DNA of 64,000 bases from Photobacterium lutimaris (GCF_003025555.1 NZ_PYMH01000007.1:1-64000); one strand, 5' to 3'. Shown: positions 20,821 to 31,849, counted from the stretch's first letter. Notes: generated by a model not told the origin, from the letters alone. A program made the numbers and translations.

Positions 20821-22182
20821 TTAGATCTCTTCACCCCATTTCTCAACAATTGATTCAGCCAGTGCTTTGTCTTTCACGAGTAGGCTGAAGTGGTTTTTAT
20901 TCTGCTCTTCACCACCGTCAACAATCGTTAGGATGTTGCTGTCCTTGGTAACCAACTTGATGTACATATCGTTGTCACCTTCAGGGAAATCAAGAATTAG
21001 CTCATTATTCTCGATTCGCCAGCCAATGGTGAAGTCTTCCTCACCCTCTTCAGAGATAACAACGTTCTTGTCCTTGCTAAAGGCCATCGCAGCCAGCATT
21101 GGATAAGGCTTGTGATTGGTAGAGTCATCAGAGAGGAAGTGCCATGTCTGATCGGCAATCATTGCTTCTGTGATAGCTGGGAACTTAAACTCCTCGCCAG
21201 TGATATCAACCCTTGTCCAGAAGTTAAGATCGTTCTGCGGGGTAACCGCGAGGCTAGTTTGCTCGGACACATAGATGAACTCTTCGATGCTCTCTTCACC
21301 GCCCTCAACATGGACAAGTGAATTGCCTTCGATGATGTATGCTTCTGTCATCGATGCATCAGTATCGTCAACGACAGTTAGCGTTCCGTCTTGCAAAGTG
21401 ATCTTAAAAATACCCTCGTCTTGCGCATAGTATTTATTCATGCTGACAAAGCTAAGGGTTTGACCTTCAAGGTAACCGTTTAGAGACGCAATGATCGGTT
21501 TGCTTTCAACGGTGCCATCGTCATTGATTTCAATGACGAAGTCATCGAGTTCGTCACCGTTATTGATGCTATCTTCGATAACTTTCGCGATGTCATCAGC
21601 TGACTCTGACAGTGCTTCAGAATCGTTGTCTGCCAAGCTTGGCGCCAGTTCATTGGTCAAACTGCGTGCCATCAGGTGGGCTTTCTTAGCGGCATCTGCG
21701 CTGCCATCATGCGCTTTGGCTGCAACATAGTCACCGGAAACGACAGCGGAGTCGAGATTTAACTCTGTCGCCAAAGCCTCTACGGTTTTGTTTTGTAGCT
21801 TGGCAATTGTGGTAAAAGGTGTCACCACCTCACTCTGGGCATGTGCAATCAGCTCATAGCTGTTACCCAGTTTTCCTGCTTTATCGCTATCTGTCGTCTG
21901 GCCGGCAATCGCTTGGGCGATGACGGCGTATTTCGCATCTTCTGCCTTAATAGTGATAGTGCCATGGCTGTCTGTTAGCCCGACAATCTCATCACTGTCA
22001 CATGAGCTATTGCTATTTCGATCCACACATACTTGCGCTTGAGAAAGGTAGCCGTCGATCACTTTGACTTGCTTTGCGCTCGGTTCGACAGGGGTAGAGG
22101 GATCGGATGAATCACTGCCGCAACCGGCGAGTGTTAAGGCCGCGATCATAGAAGCTGCAATAGCTGAGTATTTAAACTGCAT
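20821..22182 (-). CDS. Putative surface lipoprotein with a D-x-N-x-N-type repeat motif
   Basis: A 453-residue protein with a lipoprotein signal ending in LTLAGC, lipidated Cys21, and a Ser/Pro-rich linker. Residues 42-75 hold GYLSQAQVCVDRNSNSSCDSDE followed by TDSHGTITI. This motif is seen in many gammaproteobacterial secreted lipoproteins and resembles a calcium-binding loop before a carboxypeptidase-regulatory-like strand. The rest is acidic and rich in beta-strand patterns; I recognise no enzyme domain. It is likely at the outer membrane, because residue +2 is Gly rather than Asp. Function unknown. Confidence 0.75.
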   Translation of the reverse strand: MQFKYSAIAASMIAALTLAGCGSDSSDPSTPVEPSAKQVKVIDGYLSQAQVCVDRNSNSSCDSDEIVGLTDSHGTITIKAEDAKYAVIAQAIAGQTTDSDKAGKLGNSYELIAHAQSEVVTPFTTIAKLQNKTVEALATELNLDSAVVSGDYVAAKAHDGSADAAKKAHLMARSLTNELAPSLADNDSEALSESADDIAKVIEDSINNGDELDDFVIEINDDGTVESKPIIASLNGYLEGQTLSFVSMNKYYAQDEGIFKITLQDGTLTVVDDTDASMTEAYIIEGNSLVHVEGGEESIEEFIYVSEQTSLAVTPQNDLNFWTRVDITGEEFKFPAITEAMIADQTWHFLSDDSTNHKPYPMLAAMAFSKDKNVVISEEGEEDFTIGWRIENNELILDFPEGDNDMYIKLVTKDSNILTIVDGGEEQNKNHFSLLVKDKALAESIVEKWGEEI

Positions 22183-22410
22183 TGTTTTTCCTTAATGCAA
22201 AACTGTTGTTGTTATTTTATTTTCTGTGTCAGCGCAAAAATGCTCTGGACGGTGCAGATATATAGAGCTGTTTTCTCTTTTATTCAACAGCTTATGAAGG
22301 TGGGTGTGATTGATAGCTCAATAATGCCGCTATTTGTGTGGTTGCATACCTCTAGGGTATACCTTGGTGCGGTCCGATAAGGGGGCAGAGGGGGGCTGAT
22401 GAAACGGGTA

Positions 22411-22437
22411 ATAAAAAAGCCAGCGGCTAGGCGCTGG
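22411..22437 (-). terminator. Terminator after the YjiH gene
   Basis: AAAAAAGCCAGCG / CGCTGGCTTT stem around 22411-22437 with a T run on the minus strand, 25 bases past the stop of the YjiH-like gene. Confidence 0.8.
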
Positions 22438-22461
22438 CTTTGGCTATTCATATGGTTTCTA

Positions 22462-23826
22462 TTAGAAGAAGATATGCGCCATCATTGCGATAACCGGCAG
22501 GGTCACCAGAGTACGCAGGATGAAGATCATGAACAGCTCCCACGGTTTGACCGGGATTTTACTGCCGATCAGTAGGGCACCGATTTCAGACATGTAGATC
22601 AGCTGGGTGACCGACATGGCAGCAATTACAAAGCGGGTCAGATCGCTCTCGATACCCGAAGCCAGAATCGATGGTAGGAACATATCGGCAAAGCCGACCA
22701 CGATAGTTTCAGACGCGGCAGCCGCTTCTGGAATGCGCAGTAGCTCCAAGAACGGAATGAACGGCTGACCCAGCAGGCTAAACACCGGTGTGTTCTCGGC
22801 AATGACCAGGGCAATGGTACCGATCGCCATGACCACCGGCAACACGCCGAAGATCATATCAATCGCATTTTTAATCCCTTCAACGACCATGCTACGCAGG
22901 CTCTTCACTTGCGAGGCTTTTTCCAGTGCCTGTTCAAGGCCAAAGCCAACCACCGTCTTGCCTTCCGGCAGGGCTTCGATATCACCTTTTACTGGCTCAC
23001 CATCGATATAGCGGTCTTTCTTCCACGATAGCGGTGGCAGGCGAGGGACAATCACTGCCGCCGCCAGGCCAGCCAGGCAGACTGTCATATAGAACGGGGC
23101 AAACATGTGCTCCAGGTTGACCTGGGCAATCACCACGAGGCTGAAGGTGATCGATACCGCGGTGAACGTAGTACCAATCACGGCCGCCTCGCGCTCGGTG
23201 TAGATTTTGCTTTCGTACTGCTTGCTGGTCATCAGTACGCCGACACTGCCGTCACCCAACCAAGAGGCGATACAGTTAACTGCCGAGCGGCCCGGTAGGT
23301 TGAACAGCGGGCGCATTACGCGGGTGAACAGGGCGCCAACAAACTCAAGCAAACCAAAGTTAAGTAGCAGGGGTAATAGCAAACCGGCAAAAAGGAAGAC
23401 AGAAAAGAGGACCGGTAAGAGATCATTGAGTACCAGACCGCCGGTATCACCGTGGTGGATCATTTCAGGGCCGATGCCGAAATAGGTCATGATCACGAAG
23501 ATAGCACCCAGCTGCTGGACGATAAACCAAGGCAGGGAAGGGTTGAGCAATCCGCTGAAGAAGCTGCTGTTCAAGATCGCTTTAGGCTTCAATAGCTTGG
23601 TTATAATCGAGGCGATAGCGGTCAGGGCGATCACAAAGGTCACTATGGCTGGAAGCATATCACCAAAGACGGCTTGGACAGATTTAGCCAGTATGGCAAT
23701 AGGGATTGTCAGCGAATCCTGGTAACTGACGGGTGCCATGAAAAGGAAGACACCGAGAAGTGACGGTAGGGCGAACATGAGCCATGGGCTCTTCTTACCG
23801 CTTTGGGAAATAACCTGATCCTGCAT
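22462..23826 (-). CDS. YjiH family membrane protein with nucleoside-recognition (Gate) domains
   Basis: A 454-residue inner-membrane protein with about eleven helices. Two Gate/nucleoside-recognition regions are visible, the first with RPLFNLPGRSAVNCIASWLGDGSVG and the second with VVGFADMFLPS near the C-terminus. The family is annotated YjiH. Related Gate proteins move small solutes or take part in sporulation, but no substrate is established that I can name. It is monocistronic between two terminators. Confidence 0.82.
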   Translation of the reverse strand: MQDQVISQSGKKSPWLMFALPSLLGVFLFMAPVSYQDSLTIPIAILAKSVQAVFGDMLPAIVTFVIALTAIASIITKLLKPKAILNSSFFSGLLNPSLPWFIVQQLGAIFVIMTYFGIGPEMIHHGDTGGLVLNDLLPVLFSVFLFAGLLLPLLLNFGLLEFVGALFTRVMRPLFNLPGRSAVNCIASWLGDGSVGVLMTSKQYESKIYTEREAAVIGTTFTAVSITFSLVVIAQVNLEHMFAPFYMTVCLAGLAAAVIVPRLPPLSWKKDRYIDGEPVKGDIEALPEGKTVVGFGLEQALEKASQVKSLRSMVVEGIKNAIDMIFGVLPVVMAIGTIALVIAENTPVFSLLGQPFIPFLELLRIPEAAAASETIVVGFADMFLPSILASGIESDLTRFVIAAMSVTQLIYMSEIGALLIGSKIPVKPWELFMIFILRTLVTLPVIAMMAHIFF

Positions 23827-24164
23827 ATTTGGCCTTTAACTGATTGATAAGCTAAGAGTAAATAAATGCTTCATTCTCTTTGGAATAAATATTCACTGAT
23901 CTTTCATAATCAGGACAGGCAAGATTACAGTTTTTCATGGTGAAATGGAATTATTTTCGCCAATATATGCGCTTTTATTCATTATTATTCGCTATTGTGT
24001 GATAATTATGGCGAAGGATCCTGCTGGTAAATCAAGCTAAGTATGAATGATATGCTGCTATTTGACTGGGGCTGCTAACAAAAAAGGAGCTCAAAGAGCT
24101 CCTTTTTGTTATTCGAGTCGACTGATCGATGTTGATGATCAGTACACCCGTTACACGCGTGTAA
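23827..24164. other. Intergenic region upstream of the YjiH gene
   Basis: AT-rich, with a terminator at 24081-24107 that belongs to the glutathione reductase gene. The remainder should hold the promoter of the YjiH gene, but I could not single out convincing -35 and -10 elements. No small gene is seen. Confidence 0.6.
24081..24107 (-). terminator. Terminator after gorA
   Basis: AAAAAGGAGCTC / GAGCTCCTTTTT stem with an AAA loop. It follows gorA on the minus strand, with a T run on either strand. Confidence 0.92.
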
Positions 24165-25520
24165 TTAACGCATGGTAACGAACTCTTCGGAGCCAGTAGG
24201 ATGGATAGCCACCACCGAATCGAAGTCCGCCTTGGTCGCGCCCATCTTCATCGCGACACCGAAGCCCTGGATCATTTCGTCAACGGTGTAGCCGATGCCG
24301 TGCAGGCCAACCACTTTCTCGTCAGGACCGGCACAAACCAGCTTCATTTTGCATGGCTGGCGGTGTGCGGTAACGGCGGTATACATAGCGGTAAAGCCAG
24401 ATTGGTATACTTTGACGTTTGCTTCGCCAAACTCGGCAATGGCTTGGGCTTCAGTCTGGCCGATAGTCCCGATTGGCGGGTGGCTGAAGACCACGGTTGG
24501 GACCAGCTTGTAGTCCATCTTAGCGTCAGTTTTGTTGTTGAACAGGCGCTCAGATAGTTGACGACCGGCCTTAACCGCAACCGGCGTCAGCTCGATACCG
24601 CCTTCCATGATGTCACCCACACAGTAGATGCCTTCAACATTGGTTTGCTGGTACTCGTCAACCTTGATGTAGCCGCGGTCGTTGGTTTCAACGCTGGTAG
24701 CGGCCAGGTTGATCTTGTCGGTAGTAGGGTTACGGCCGATTGCCCAGATCAGGACGTCAGTGTTGTGTGATTCGCCGTTTTCGAAATGCAGGGTCACAGA
24801 GCCATCGGCTTCTTTAACGACTTCTTTTGGTACGCTGTGGGTGTGCAGAGTTGGGCCTTCTTTATCCATCACCTCAACCAGGGTGTCGATGATCATCGGG
24901 TCGAAGCTGCGTAGTGGTGATTCTTTGCGGACAAACAGGTGGGTATCGGTACCCAGTGCGCTGAGTACGCCGGCAATTTCAACGGCAATGTAGCCAGCAC
25001 CAATAACCGCGGTACGCTTAGGCTGTGCGTTGAGTTCGAAGAAGCCGTTTGAATCGATCCCGTGCTCGGCGCCCGGTACGTTCGGGATGGTTGGCTCACC
25101 ACCGACGGCGATCAGAATGTGGTCGGCGGTGTAGTGTTCGCCGTTTACTTCGATGGTTTTCGCATCGACAAACGTAGCGAAGCCATTGATCACTTCAATT
25201 TTGTTATTGCCTAGCACGTTGTCGTAAGCGGTGTGGATACGGCTGATGTAAGCTTCACGGCTCTCAACCAGCTTACCCCAGTCAAAGCCTTTGACATCAA
25301 CGTCAAAACCGTAGTCTTTGGCGTAAAGGTGCATCGCTTCAGCAATTTGGGCACCGTGCCACATTACTTTCTTCGGCACGCAACCGACATTGACACAGGT
25401 GCCACCCAGTGCCTTGGCTTCGACCAGTGCCACCTTGGCGCCGTACATAGCCGCACGGTTTGCCGAGGCAATACCGCCACTGCCGCCGCCGATACAGATG
25501 TAATCAAAATGCTTTGCCAT
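24165..25520 (-). CDS. gorA: Glutathione-disulfide reductase
   Basis: A 451-residue flavoprotein that reduces glutathione disulfide with NADPH. It has the FAD-binding GGGSGG loop at 11-16, the redox-active CVNVGC pair Cys42/Cys47, the NADPH-binding [12 protein letters not shown] segment, and the C-terminal HPTGSEEF with the active-site histidine and glutamate of the partner subunit. It is close to E. coli Gor. Single-gene unit downstream of rlmJ on the same strand, separated by a terminator. Confidence 0.96.
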   Translation of the reverse strand: MAKHFDYICIGGGSGGIASANRAAMYGAKVALVEAKALGGTCVNVGCVPKKVMWHGAQIAEAMHLYAKDYGFDVDVKGFDWGKLVESREAYISRIHTAYDNVLGNNKIEVINGFATFVDAKTIEVNGEHYTADHILIAVGGEPTIPNVPGAEHGIDSNGFFELNAQPKRTAVIGAGYIAVEIAGVLSALGTDTHLFVRKESPLRSFDPMIIDTLVEVMDKEGPTLHTHSVPKEVVKEADGSVTLHFENGESHNTDVLIWAIGRNPTTDKINLAATSVETNDRGYIKVDEYQQTNVEGIYCVGDIMEGGIELTPVAVKAGRQLSERLFNNKTDAKMDYKLVPTVVFSHPPIGTIGQTEAQAIAEFGEANVKVYQSGFTAMYTAVTAHRQPCKMKLVCAGPDEKVVGLHGIGYTVDEMIQGFGVAMKMGATKADFDSVVAIHPTGSEEFVTMR

Positions 25521-25648
25521 GACTTTACTCCACTTTTTTTTGATTTGGTAACAGCTCCTGCTGTGCTTGTCCTAGTGTAATCAAGAAAGGGAAGAGTTAC
25601 GAGAGGGGGGGATCGAGAAAGTTGGAACAAAAAAAGACAGGAAAAATA

Positions 25649-25667
25649 AGGCGGGAAATCCCCGCCT
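25649..25667 (-). terminator. Terminator after rlmJ
   Basis: AGGCGGG / CCCGCCT stem with a five-base loop. On the minus strand it is followed by TTATTTTTC. Confidence 0.85.
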
Positions 25668-25694
25668 AACAATCTGTTACCGGATGCTGCGGAC

Positions 25695-26534
25695 TTATTC
25701 CGGTACGATCCACTCTACTTTGCAGTGGCCGTGGTTTGGTGCGATGGCCTCTTTCAACCAAGGTAGAATAGCCTGCATTTGGCCTTCCAGTTTCCACGGT
25801 GGGTTGATCACAATCATCCCCGACGCGGTCATGCCGCGCTCCTCGGTATCCGGTTCGACACCCAGCTCGATTTGCAGAATCTTGCGGATCCCCAGATCTT
25901 CCAAGCCCTTGAGCATCTTGTCGATATTCTCGCGGTAAACCACCGGGTACCAGATCGCATAAGTGCCGGTTGCCCAGCGCTTGTGGCTTTCTTTGATCGC
26001 CTTAACCACATCCATGTACTCGTGCTTGAGCTCATACGGTGGGTCAATCAGTACCACGCCACGACGCTCTTTCGGTGGCAGGCTGCCTTTGAGGCGGGCA
26101 AAGGCATCCTCTTTGTAGATGCGAACCTGGCGGTCACCACGGAACTCCTGCAGCAACAGCGGGAAGTCACTCGGGTGCAGCTCGGTCAATACCATGCGAT
26201 CTTGATCGCGAAGCTGGGCGCGGGCAACTTTCGGCGAGCCCGGGTAGTAGCGCAGCTCATCACCCTGGTTCAGTACCTTGATCGCGTCGATATAGCTGGC
26301 AATGTCAGCGGGGATATCGTCACGCTGCCAGATCCGGGCAATACCTTGCTTGAATTCACCGGTCTTTTCACTGCGCTCATCCTGAAGATCGTAACGGCCA
26401 ACACCGGAGTGGGTGTCATGGTAGACGAACGGTTTGTCCTTTTGTTTCAGGGCATCCAGGATCAGACTCTGGACAATGTGCTTGACCACATCGGCATGGT
26501 TGCCGGCATGGAAACTATGGCGGTAGCTCAGCAT
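25695..26534 (-). CDS. rlmJ: 23S rRNA (adenine-N6) methyltransferase RlmJ
   Basis: A 279-residue enzyme that methylates A2030 of 23S rRNA with SAM. It begins MLSYRHSFHAGNHADVVKH, the family signature, and carries the catalytic DPPY (in LIDPPYELKHEY). The reading frame runs 29 codons further upstream, to 26621, but the family starts at MLSYRH and the length then equals that of E. coli RlmJ, so 26534 is chosen. It is divergent from prlC, the same neighbour as in E. coli. Confidence 0.95.
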   Translation of the reverse strand: MLSYRHSFHAGNHADVVKHIVQSLILDALKQKDKPFVYHDTHSGVGRYDLQDERSEKTGEFKQGIARIWQRDDIPADIASYIDAIKVLNQGDELRYYPGSPKVARAQLRDQDRMVLTELHPSDFPLLLQEFRGDRQVRIYKEDAFARLKGSLPPKERRGVVLIDPPYELKHEYMDVVKAIKESHKRWATGTYAIWYPVVYRENIDKMLKGLEDLGIRKILQIELGVEPDTEERGMTASGMIVINPPWKLEGQMQAILPWLKEAIAPNHGHCKVEWIVPE

Positions 26535-26744
26535 GGCTGGGATCTCGACAGAATAGGGATAAATTGGGTCAGTATTATCGCCAATTGGCGAGGAATAGCC
26601 AGCAACCGTGATGACTTTCATGCTTGAGATGTTAATCCTAGGTTAAAATAAGAGGGCGGCGTTACGATTTAGTGCGATGAAAGGATTGAATTTACGCTGT
26701 TCAAGACGCATTTAATAAAGGACAACTAATTTAAGGAATTGCGC

Positions 26745-28787
26745 ATGACTAACCCATTACTGTCGATGACGGATCTGCCACCGTTTTCGCTTATCCAACC
26801 CGAGCATGTCAAACCTGCGGTCGAGCAGGCGATTACCGATTGCCGGGCTGCCGTGGAGCAAGTGCTGGCGGCTGATACGCCGCCAAGCTGGGAGACAATC
26901 TGCGTGCCGCTAGCCGAGACAGATGATCGCCTGAGCCGGATCTGGTCACCGATCGGCCACCTCAACGGGGTGAAAAACAGCAATGAACTGCGTGAAGCTT
27001 ACGAGAGCTGCCTGCCGATGCTGTCGGATTACGGCACCTGGGTTGGTCAGCACAAGGGCCTGTATGAAGCGTTCAAGGCGATGAAAGCCGATGATAGCTT
27101 TGTCGATCTTAGCCAAGCCCAGAAAAAATCTATTACTGATGCGCTGAAAGAGTTTGAATTATCGGGCATTGGTCTGCCAGCCAAAGAGCAACACCGCTAT
27201 GGTGAGATCAGCAAGCGCTTGTCTGAGTTGTCATCGACGTTCAGCAATAATGTGCTTGATGCGACCATGGGCTGGAACAAGCTGGTGAGCGATGAGGCCG
27301 AACTGGGTGGGTTGCCGGAGTCTGCCCTACAGGCAGCCAAGGCCACGGCCGAAGCCAAGGAGCAGGACGGTTACCTGTTTACCTTGGATATTCCGTCGTA
27401 CCTGCCGGTGATGACCTACTGCGAAAATCGCGAACTGCGTCAGGAAATGTATGAAGCTTTCGTGACCCGCGCTTCCGACCGCGGCCCGAATGCCGGTCAG
27501 TGGGACAACAGCGAGATCATTGCCGAGAAGCTCAAACTGACCCATGAAATTGCCCGTTTGTTGGGTTTCAATACCTACAGCGAGAAATCACTGGCGACCA
27601 AAATGGCGGAGACGCCGGATCAGGTGCTGGGCTTTTTGAACGATTTGGCCAGCCGTGCCAAGCCTCAGGGTGAGCGAGAAGTGGCCGAACTGCGTGACTA
27701 TGCCAGCAGCGAGTTCGGTGCCGAACAACTCGAGCCATGGGACTTTGCTTTCTACGCCGAGAAACTCAAGCAGCACCGCTACAGCATTTCTGATGAGCAG
27801 CTACGTCCTTATTTCCCAGAGCACAAAGTGGTTGCCGGCCTGTTCGAGGTGCTCAAACGCGTGTTCGGTATGGATGTCACAGAGCGTACCGGTGTTGATA
27901 CCTGGCACGAGTCGGTTAAGTTCTACGATATCTTCGATAGCCAAGGCCAGCTGCGCGGTAGTTTCTACCTTGATCTGTATGCCCGAGAGCACAAACGCGG
28001 TGGTGCCTGGATGGATGAGTGCATGGTTCGCCGTACCCGTCAGGATGGCAGCCTGCAAGCGCCAGTTGCCTACCTGACCTGTAACTTCAACAAGCCGGTC
28101 GGCGACAAGCCAGCCTTGTTTACCCATGACGAAGTGGTCACCCTGTTCCACGAAACTGGCCACGGTATCCACCATATGCTGACCCAGATCGATGTACCCG
28201 CTGTATCGGGTATCAATGGTGTGCCATGGGATGCGGTTGAATTGCCAAGCCAGTTCCTGGAAAACTGGTGCTGGGAAGAAGAGGCGCTAGCCTTTATCTC
28301 CGGCCATTACGAGACCGGCGAGCCATTGCCAAAAGCCATGCTGGACAAGATGTTAGCGGCCAAGAACTTCCAGTCGGCGATGGGGATCCTGCGTCAGCTC
28401 GAGTTCGGCTTGTTCGATTTCACCCTGTACACCGAATACGACCCTGAACTGGGTGCCAAAGTGCTAGAGACGCTGGCGGATATCAAGTCCCGTGTGTCGG
28501 TGGTCCCAAGCCCTGAGTTTGGCCGCTTCCCGCACAGCTTCAGTCATATCTTTGCTGGTGGCTACAGCGCCGGTTACTACAGCTACCTGTGGGCCGAGTT
28601 GCTGTCATCGGACGCCTACTCGCGTTTCGAGGAAGAGGGGATCTTCAACACCCAAACCGGTGCCGACTTCCTGGACTGTATCCTAGAGCGTGGTGGCAGC
28701 GAGGAGCCGATGGACTTGTTCAAGCGCTTCCGTGGCCGTGAGCCTCAGATCGATGCATTGCTCCGCCACAGCGGCATCACTGGCTAA
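26745..28787 (+). CDS. prlC: Oligopeptidase A
   Basis: A 680-residue cytosolic zinc metallopeptidase of the M3 family that degrades short peptides, including cleaved signal peptides. The zinc-binding HETGH (in LFHETGHGIHH) and the downstream ENWCWEEE with the third ligand are intact. The ATG at 26745 (MTNPLLS) with TTAAGGAA before it is preferred over an ATG two codons upstream, since E. coli OpdA begins MTNPLL. Followed by a dispersed repeat cluster. Confidence 0.96.
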   Translation: MTNPLLSMTDLPPFSLIQPEHVKPAVEQAITDCRAAVEQVLAADTPPSWETICVPLAETDDRLSRIWSPIGHLNGVKNSNELREAYESCLPMLSDYGTWVGQHKGLYEAFKAMKADDSFVDLSQAQKKSITDALKEFELSGIGLPAKEQHRYGEISKRLSELSSTFSNNVLDATMGWNKLVSDEAELGGLPESALQAAKATAEAKEQDGYLFTLDIPSYLPVMTYCENRELRQEMYEAFVTRASDRGPNAGQWDNSEIIAEKLKLTHEIARLLGFNTYSEKSLATKMAETPDQVLGFLNDLASRAKPQGEREVAELRDYASSEFGAEQLEPWDFAFYAEKLKQHRYSISDEQLRPYFPEHKVVAGLFEVLKRVFGMDVTERTGVDTWHESVKFYDIFDSQGQLRGSFYLDLYAREHKRGGAWMDECMVRRTRQDGSLQAPVAYLTCNFNKPVGDKPALFTHDEVVTLFHETGHGIHHMLTQIDVPAVSGINGVPWDAVELPSQFLENWCWEEEALAFISGHYETGEPLPKAMLDKMLAAKNFQSAMGILRQLEFGLFDFTLYTEYDPELGAKVLETLADIKSRVSVVPSPEFGRFPHSFSHIFAGGYSAGYYSYLWAELLSSDAYSRFEEEGIFNTQTGADFLDCILERGGSEEPMDLFKRFRGREPQIDALLRHSGITG

Positions 28788-28821
28788 TTTGGTTTCAAAC
28801 TGGTTATTTTGCTCGGTTTCT

Positions 28822-28882
28822 GCATCGAAAGTGCTCATTGATTATCATCAACTCCGCGCTTTCTCTTTGAACCCGAGTAAAA
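28822..28882. repeat. Dispersed repeat, copy B
   Basis: Contains the core GCATCGAAAGTGCTCATTGAT seen at 9049-9069, then TATCATCAACTCCGCGCTTTCTC. It is flanked by a near-perfect inverted pair CTCGGTTTC / GAACCCGAG, so the ends differ from copy A while the core is kept. It lies just past prlC. Confidence 0.7.
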
Positions 28883-28922
28883 TTCCTGCGTTTAAATTAC
28901 AAATTAGGGGAGGGAGGAAGTG

Positions 28923-28968
28923 GTTATCAACTCCGCGCGCCCTCTTAGCGATGTAGCGAAATTCCTGC
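28923..28968. repeat. Dispersed repeat, partial copy C
   Basis: TTATCAACTCCGCGC at 28923-28937, then AAATTCCTGCG, both also present in and after copy B (28850-28891). The left part with GCATCGAAAG is missing. It appears to be a truncated third copy in the same orientation. Confidence 0.6.
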
Positions 28969-28992
28969 GCCAAATAAAAACGGTCAGACAAT

Positions 28993-29020
28993 AAAAAAGC
29001 ACCCCATGGGGTGCTTTTTT
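28993..29020. terminator. Bidirectional terminator between prlC and gppA
   Basis: AAAAAAGCACCCC / GGGGTGCTTTTTT stem with a two-base loop and T runs on both strands, between convergent genes. Confidence 0.92.
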
Positions 29021-29035
29021 TGTCAGTGTTACGGG

Positions 29036-30532
29036 TTACTCGCTGGTGATGATGGTCAGCGGCCAGCCCATGTCGCTTTGGCGGGTGGCTTCTTGCTGCA
29101 GTTCGGCATCGGTCAGCGGGTTGGCAGCCAGCCAGCTGGCTGGCAGTGTCAGGCTCAGGGCATTGTCCTGAGCCGTCAGGGTGAACGGCGGCTGGTGGCT
29201 GCTGTCGCGGCGGTGACATAAGATCACAGCCAGACGCAGCAGGCGCAGCAGGCGAGTGGCACTCTGAGCCGACAGGGCATGTTGCTCTGGCAGGCTGGTC
29301 AGGTTCTCGCGGTAGCGGCGCAGCAGTTCACCGATCAGGTGTTTCTGGGCACGGGTGAAACCGGGTAACTCACTATGATGGATCAGATAGGCGGCATGCT
29401 CACCGCTTTTCTTGAATTCAATCATGGTGCCGATTTCATGCAGTGCGGTACTGGCATCGAGCAGGTAATTGGCTTGCGGCTCCAGGCTCCATTCTGACAG
29501 ACAGCTGCCAAGTAGGGCCCGGGCGGTGTTGCTGACATTGCCGGCATGGGTGCCATCGAGCTGGAATCGGGTCTGCAGACTCTGCAAAGTACGCTCACGG
29601 ACATCGTTGTGGCGCATCTGGCTCATCATTTCATACACCATGCCTTCGCGCAGCGCGCCACCGGCAAGGGTCATCGACTCGATACCCAGCGACTCGAAAA
29701 TCGCGATAAGGATAGACAGGCCGCTTGGGAATACCAGGGCACGCTCGAGGGTCAGCCCTTCGATATCCAAATCTTCCAGGCGCTCATACTGCATGGCCTG
29801 GCGCTGCATCCGCTTGAGTTTCTGGACGGTGATGATTTCATCCATCCCCTGTGCCAGCATGATCTCCTGGAGGGCCTGTACGGTACCGCTGGCACCGACG
29901 CAGGTTTGCCAGCCCAATGTCTGGTACGGCTCGACAATCGGGGCAATGGCTGCTTTGGCGGCTGAGATGGCTGCGTCAAAGTTGGCGGCGGTGAGGCAGC
30001 GGTCTTTGAAATAGCGCTCGAGCCAGGTCACACAGCCTATTTTCAGGCTGGTCAGGGCACTGGCATCAAACCCCTCGCCAATGATCACTTCGGTGCTGGC
30101 CCCGCCAATATCGACCACCAGACGCTTGCCGCAGCCGCCGGAGGTGTGGGCAACGCCCTGGTAGATGATCCGGGCTTCTTCTTCACCAGGAATGATATCG
30201 ACCGGGTAGCCGAGGATAGCCTCGGCTTTGGAAAGAAAGGCCTCGGCATTGACGGCGGTGCGCAGTGCGGCAGTCCCGACAATGCGAATGTTACTTGCCG
30301 GAATATCTTGCAGGCGTTCGGCAAATAGGCTGAGGCAGTCCCACCCCCGTTGCATTGCCTCAATACTCAGCGTGTTTTCGCTGTTGAGGCCAGCTGCCAA
30401 GCGGACTTTACGCTTGATCTTGGCCAGGGTCTGGACGGTGCCTGCGACCTCCCTGACAATCCACATGTGGAAGCTGTTGGAGCCAAGGTCAATGGCGGCA
30501 TACAAGGGTGATACTGTTCTTTCCATAGACAT
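29036..30532 (-). CDS. gppA: Guanosine pentaphosphate phosphatase GppA
   Basis: A 498-residue Ppx/GppA family enzyme that converts pppGpp to ppGpp and can also hydrolyse polyphosphate. The actin-like ATPase fold is marked by [13 protein letters not shown] at about 12-24, [13 protein letters not shown] and [12 protein letters not shown]. Its C-terminal HD-like helical domain follows from about residue 310. It starts nine bases after rhlB on the same strand, the same order as in E. coli, so the two are probably cotranscribed. Confidence 0.94.
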   Translation of the reverse strand: MSMERTVSPLYAAIDLGSNSFHMWIVREVAGTVQTLAKIKRKVRLAAGLNSENTLSIEAMQRGWDCLSLFAERLQDIPASNIRIVGTAALRTAVNAEAFLSKAEAILGYPVDIIPGEEEARIIYQGVAHTSGGCGKRLVVDIGGASTEVIIGEGFDASALTSLKIGCVTWLERYFKDRCLTAANFDAAISAAKAAIAPIVEPYQTLGWQTCVGASGTVQALQEIMLAQGMDEIITVQKLKRMQRQAMQYERLEDLDIEGLTLERALVFPSGLSILIAIFESLGIESMTLAGGALREGMVYEMMSQMRHNDVRERTLQSLQTRFQLDGTHAGNVSNTARALLGSCLSEWSLEPQANYLLDASTALHEIGTMIEFKKSGEHAAYLIHHSELPGFTRAQKHLIGELLRRYRENLTSLPEQHALSAQSATRLLRLLRLAVILCHRRDSSHQPPFTLTAQDNALSLTLPASWLAANPLTDAELQQEATRQSDMGWPLTIITSE

Positions 30533-30541
30533 ATCTATCTT

Positions 30542-31849
30542 TTACTGCTGTTTATTCTGCGGTGGACGGCGACGGCTGCGCTGGCGCGACTGGCCTTGAC
30601 GCTGTGAGCCACCACCACTGCGACGGTTGCCACCTTGGCGCGGTGAGCGAGGAACGCTAACTGGCGGCGGCAGATCATCTAGCAGGGCTTCCGAGTCATA
30701 TTTCGACAGCGGGATAGCATGCTCGATGTAGGTTTCGATTGCCGGCAGGTTAATGGCATATTGTTCACAGGCAAAGCTGATCGAATGGCCACTCGCGCCA
30801 GCTCGGCCGGTACGGCCAATACGGTGCACGTAATCTTCGGCATCGTCAGGCAGGTCGTAGTTGAATACGTGGGTTACCTGTGGGATGTGCAGGCCACGGG
30901 CTGCGACATCGGTTGCTACCAGGATATCCACTTCACCTTGGGTGAACTGCTCTAGGATGCGAACACGCTTCTTCTGTGGGACATCACCGGTTAGCAAGCC
31001 AACACGATGTTTATCAGCCGCCAGGTGGGCCCAGATATCTTCACAACGATGCTTGGTGTTGGCAAAGATGATCGCGCGATCTGGCCATTCTTCTTCGATC
31101 AAGCTTTGAAGCAGGCGCATCTTTTCTTGGTTCGATGGGTAGAACAGTTCTTCCTGGATACGGTGACCGGTTTTCTGCTCTGGCTCGACAACCACACTCT
31201 CAGGCGAGTTCATGTGTTCGAAGGCCAGCTCTTTGACACGGTAAGACAAGGTCGCCGAAAACAGCATGTTCAGACGTTCCTGCGGTGCAGGCATACGGCG
31301 GAACAAGAAGCGGATATCTTTAATAAAGCCAAGGTCAAACATACGGTCAGCTTCATCCAGAACAACGGCCTGGATAGAACGCAGATCGATCACGCGCTGC
31401 TTGTAGAAATCAATGATACGGCCACAGGTGCCAATCAAGATATCGACGCCCGCTTCGAGGGTTTTCTGTTGTTTCTCGTATGCTTCACCGCCGTAGGCAA
31501 GACCTGCTTTTAGGCCGGTGCTTTCAAGCATTGGTTTGGCATCGTTGTAAATCTGGATAGCCAGTTCACGGGTTGGGGCCATAATAATGGCACGAGGATG
31601 ATTTTGTTTACGATCCTCTTTTGCTGGGTTTAGCAGCAGGTAGTTGAAAGTCGCGGTCAGGAAAGCCAGGGTTTTCCCTGTGCCTGTTTGAGCCTGACCA
31701 GCAATGTCACGGCCGGAGAGCACTACCGGCAATGCCAGCGCCTGGATAGGCGTACAATTATGGAAGTTATTAGCTTCCAATCCTTGTAAAACCTGAGGTT
31801 CTAAACCCAGGTCGGCAAATTTTTGCTCTGTGATGTGAGTCGTCTTCAT
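30542..31849 (-). CDS. rhlB: ATP-dependent RNA helicase RhlB
   Basis: A 435-residue DEAD-box helicase, a component of the RNA degradosome. It has the Q motif (around 14-36), Walker A AQTGTGKT at 53-60, DEAD at 164-167, SAT in LFSATL and [10 protein letters not shown]. The C-terminal tail (about 395-435) is rich in Arg, Gln and Gly, which suits RNA binding. It is divergent from trxA, as in E. coli. Confidence 0.96.
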   Translation of the reverse strand: MKTTHITEQKFADLGLEPQVLQGLEANNFHNCTPIQALALPVVLSGRDIAGQAQTGTGKTLAFLTATFNYLLLNPAKEDRKQNHPRAIIMAPTRELAIQIYNDAKPMLESTGLKAGLAYGGEAYEKQQKTLEAGVDILIGTCGRIIDFYKQRVIDLRSIQAVVLDEADRMFDLGFIKDIRFLFRRMPAPQERLNMLFSATLSYRVKELAFEHMNSPESVVVEPEQKTGHRIQEELFYPSNQEKMRLLQSLIEEEWPDRAIIFANTKHRCEDIWAHLAADKHRVGLLTGDVPQKKRVRILEQFTQGEVDILVATDVAARGLHIPQVTHVFNYDLPDDAEDYVHRIGRTGRAGASGHSISFACEQYAINLPAIETYIEHAIPLSKYDSEALLDDLPPPVSVPRSPRQGGNRRSGGGSQRQGQSRQRSRRRPPQNKQQ

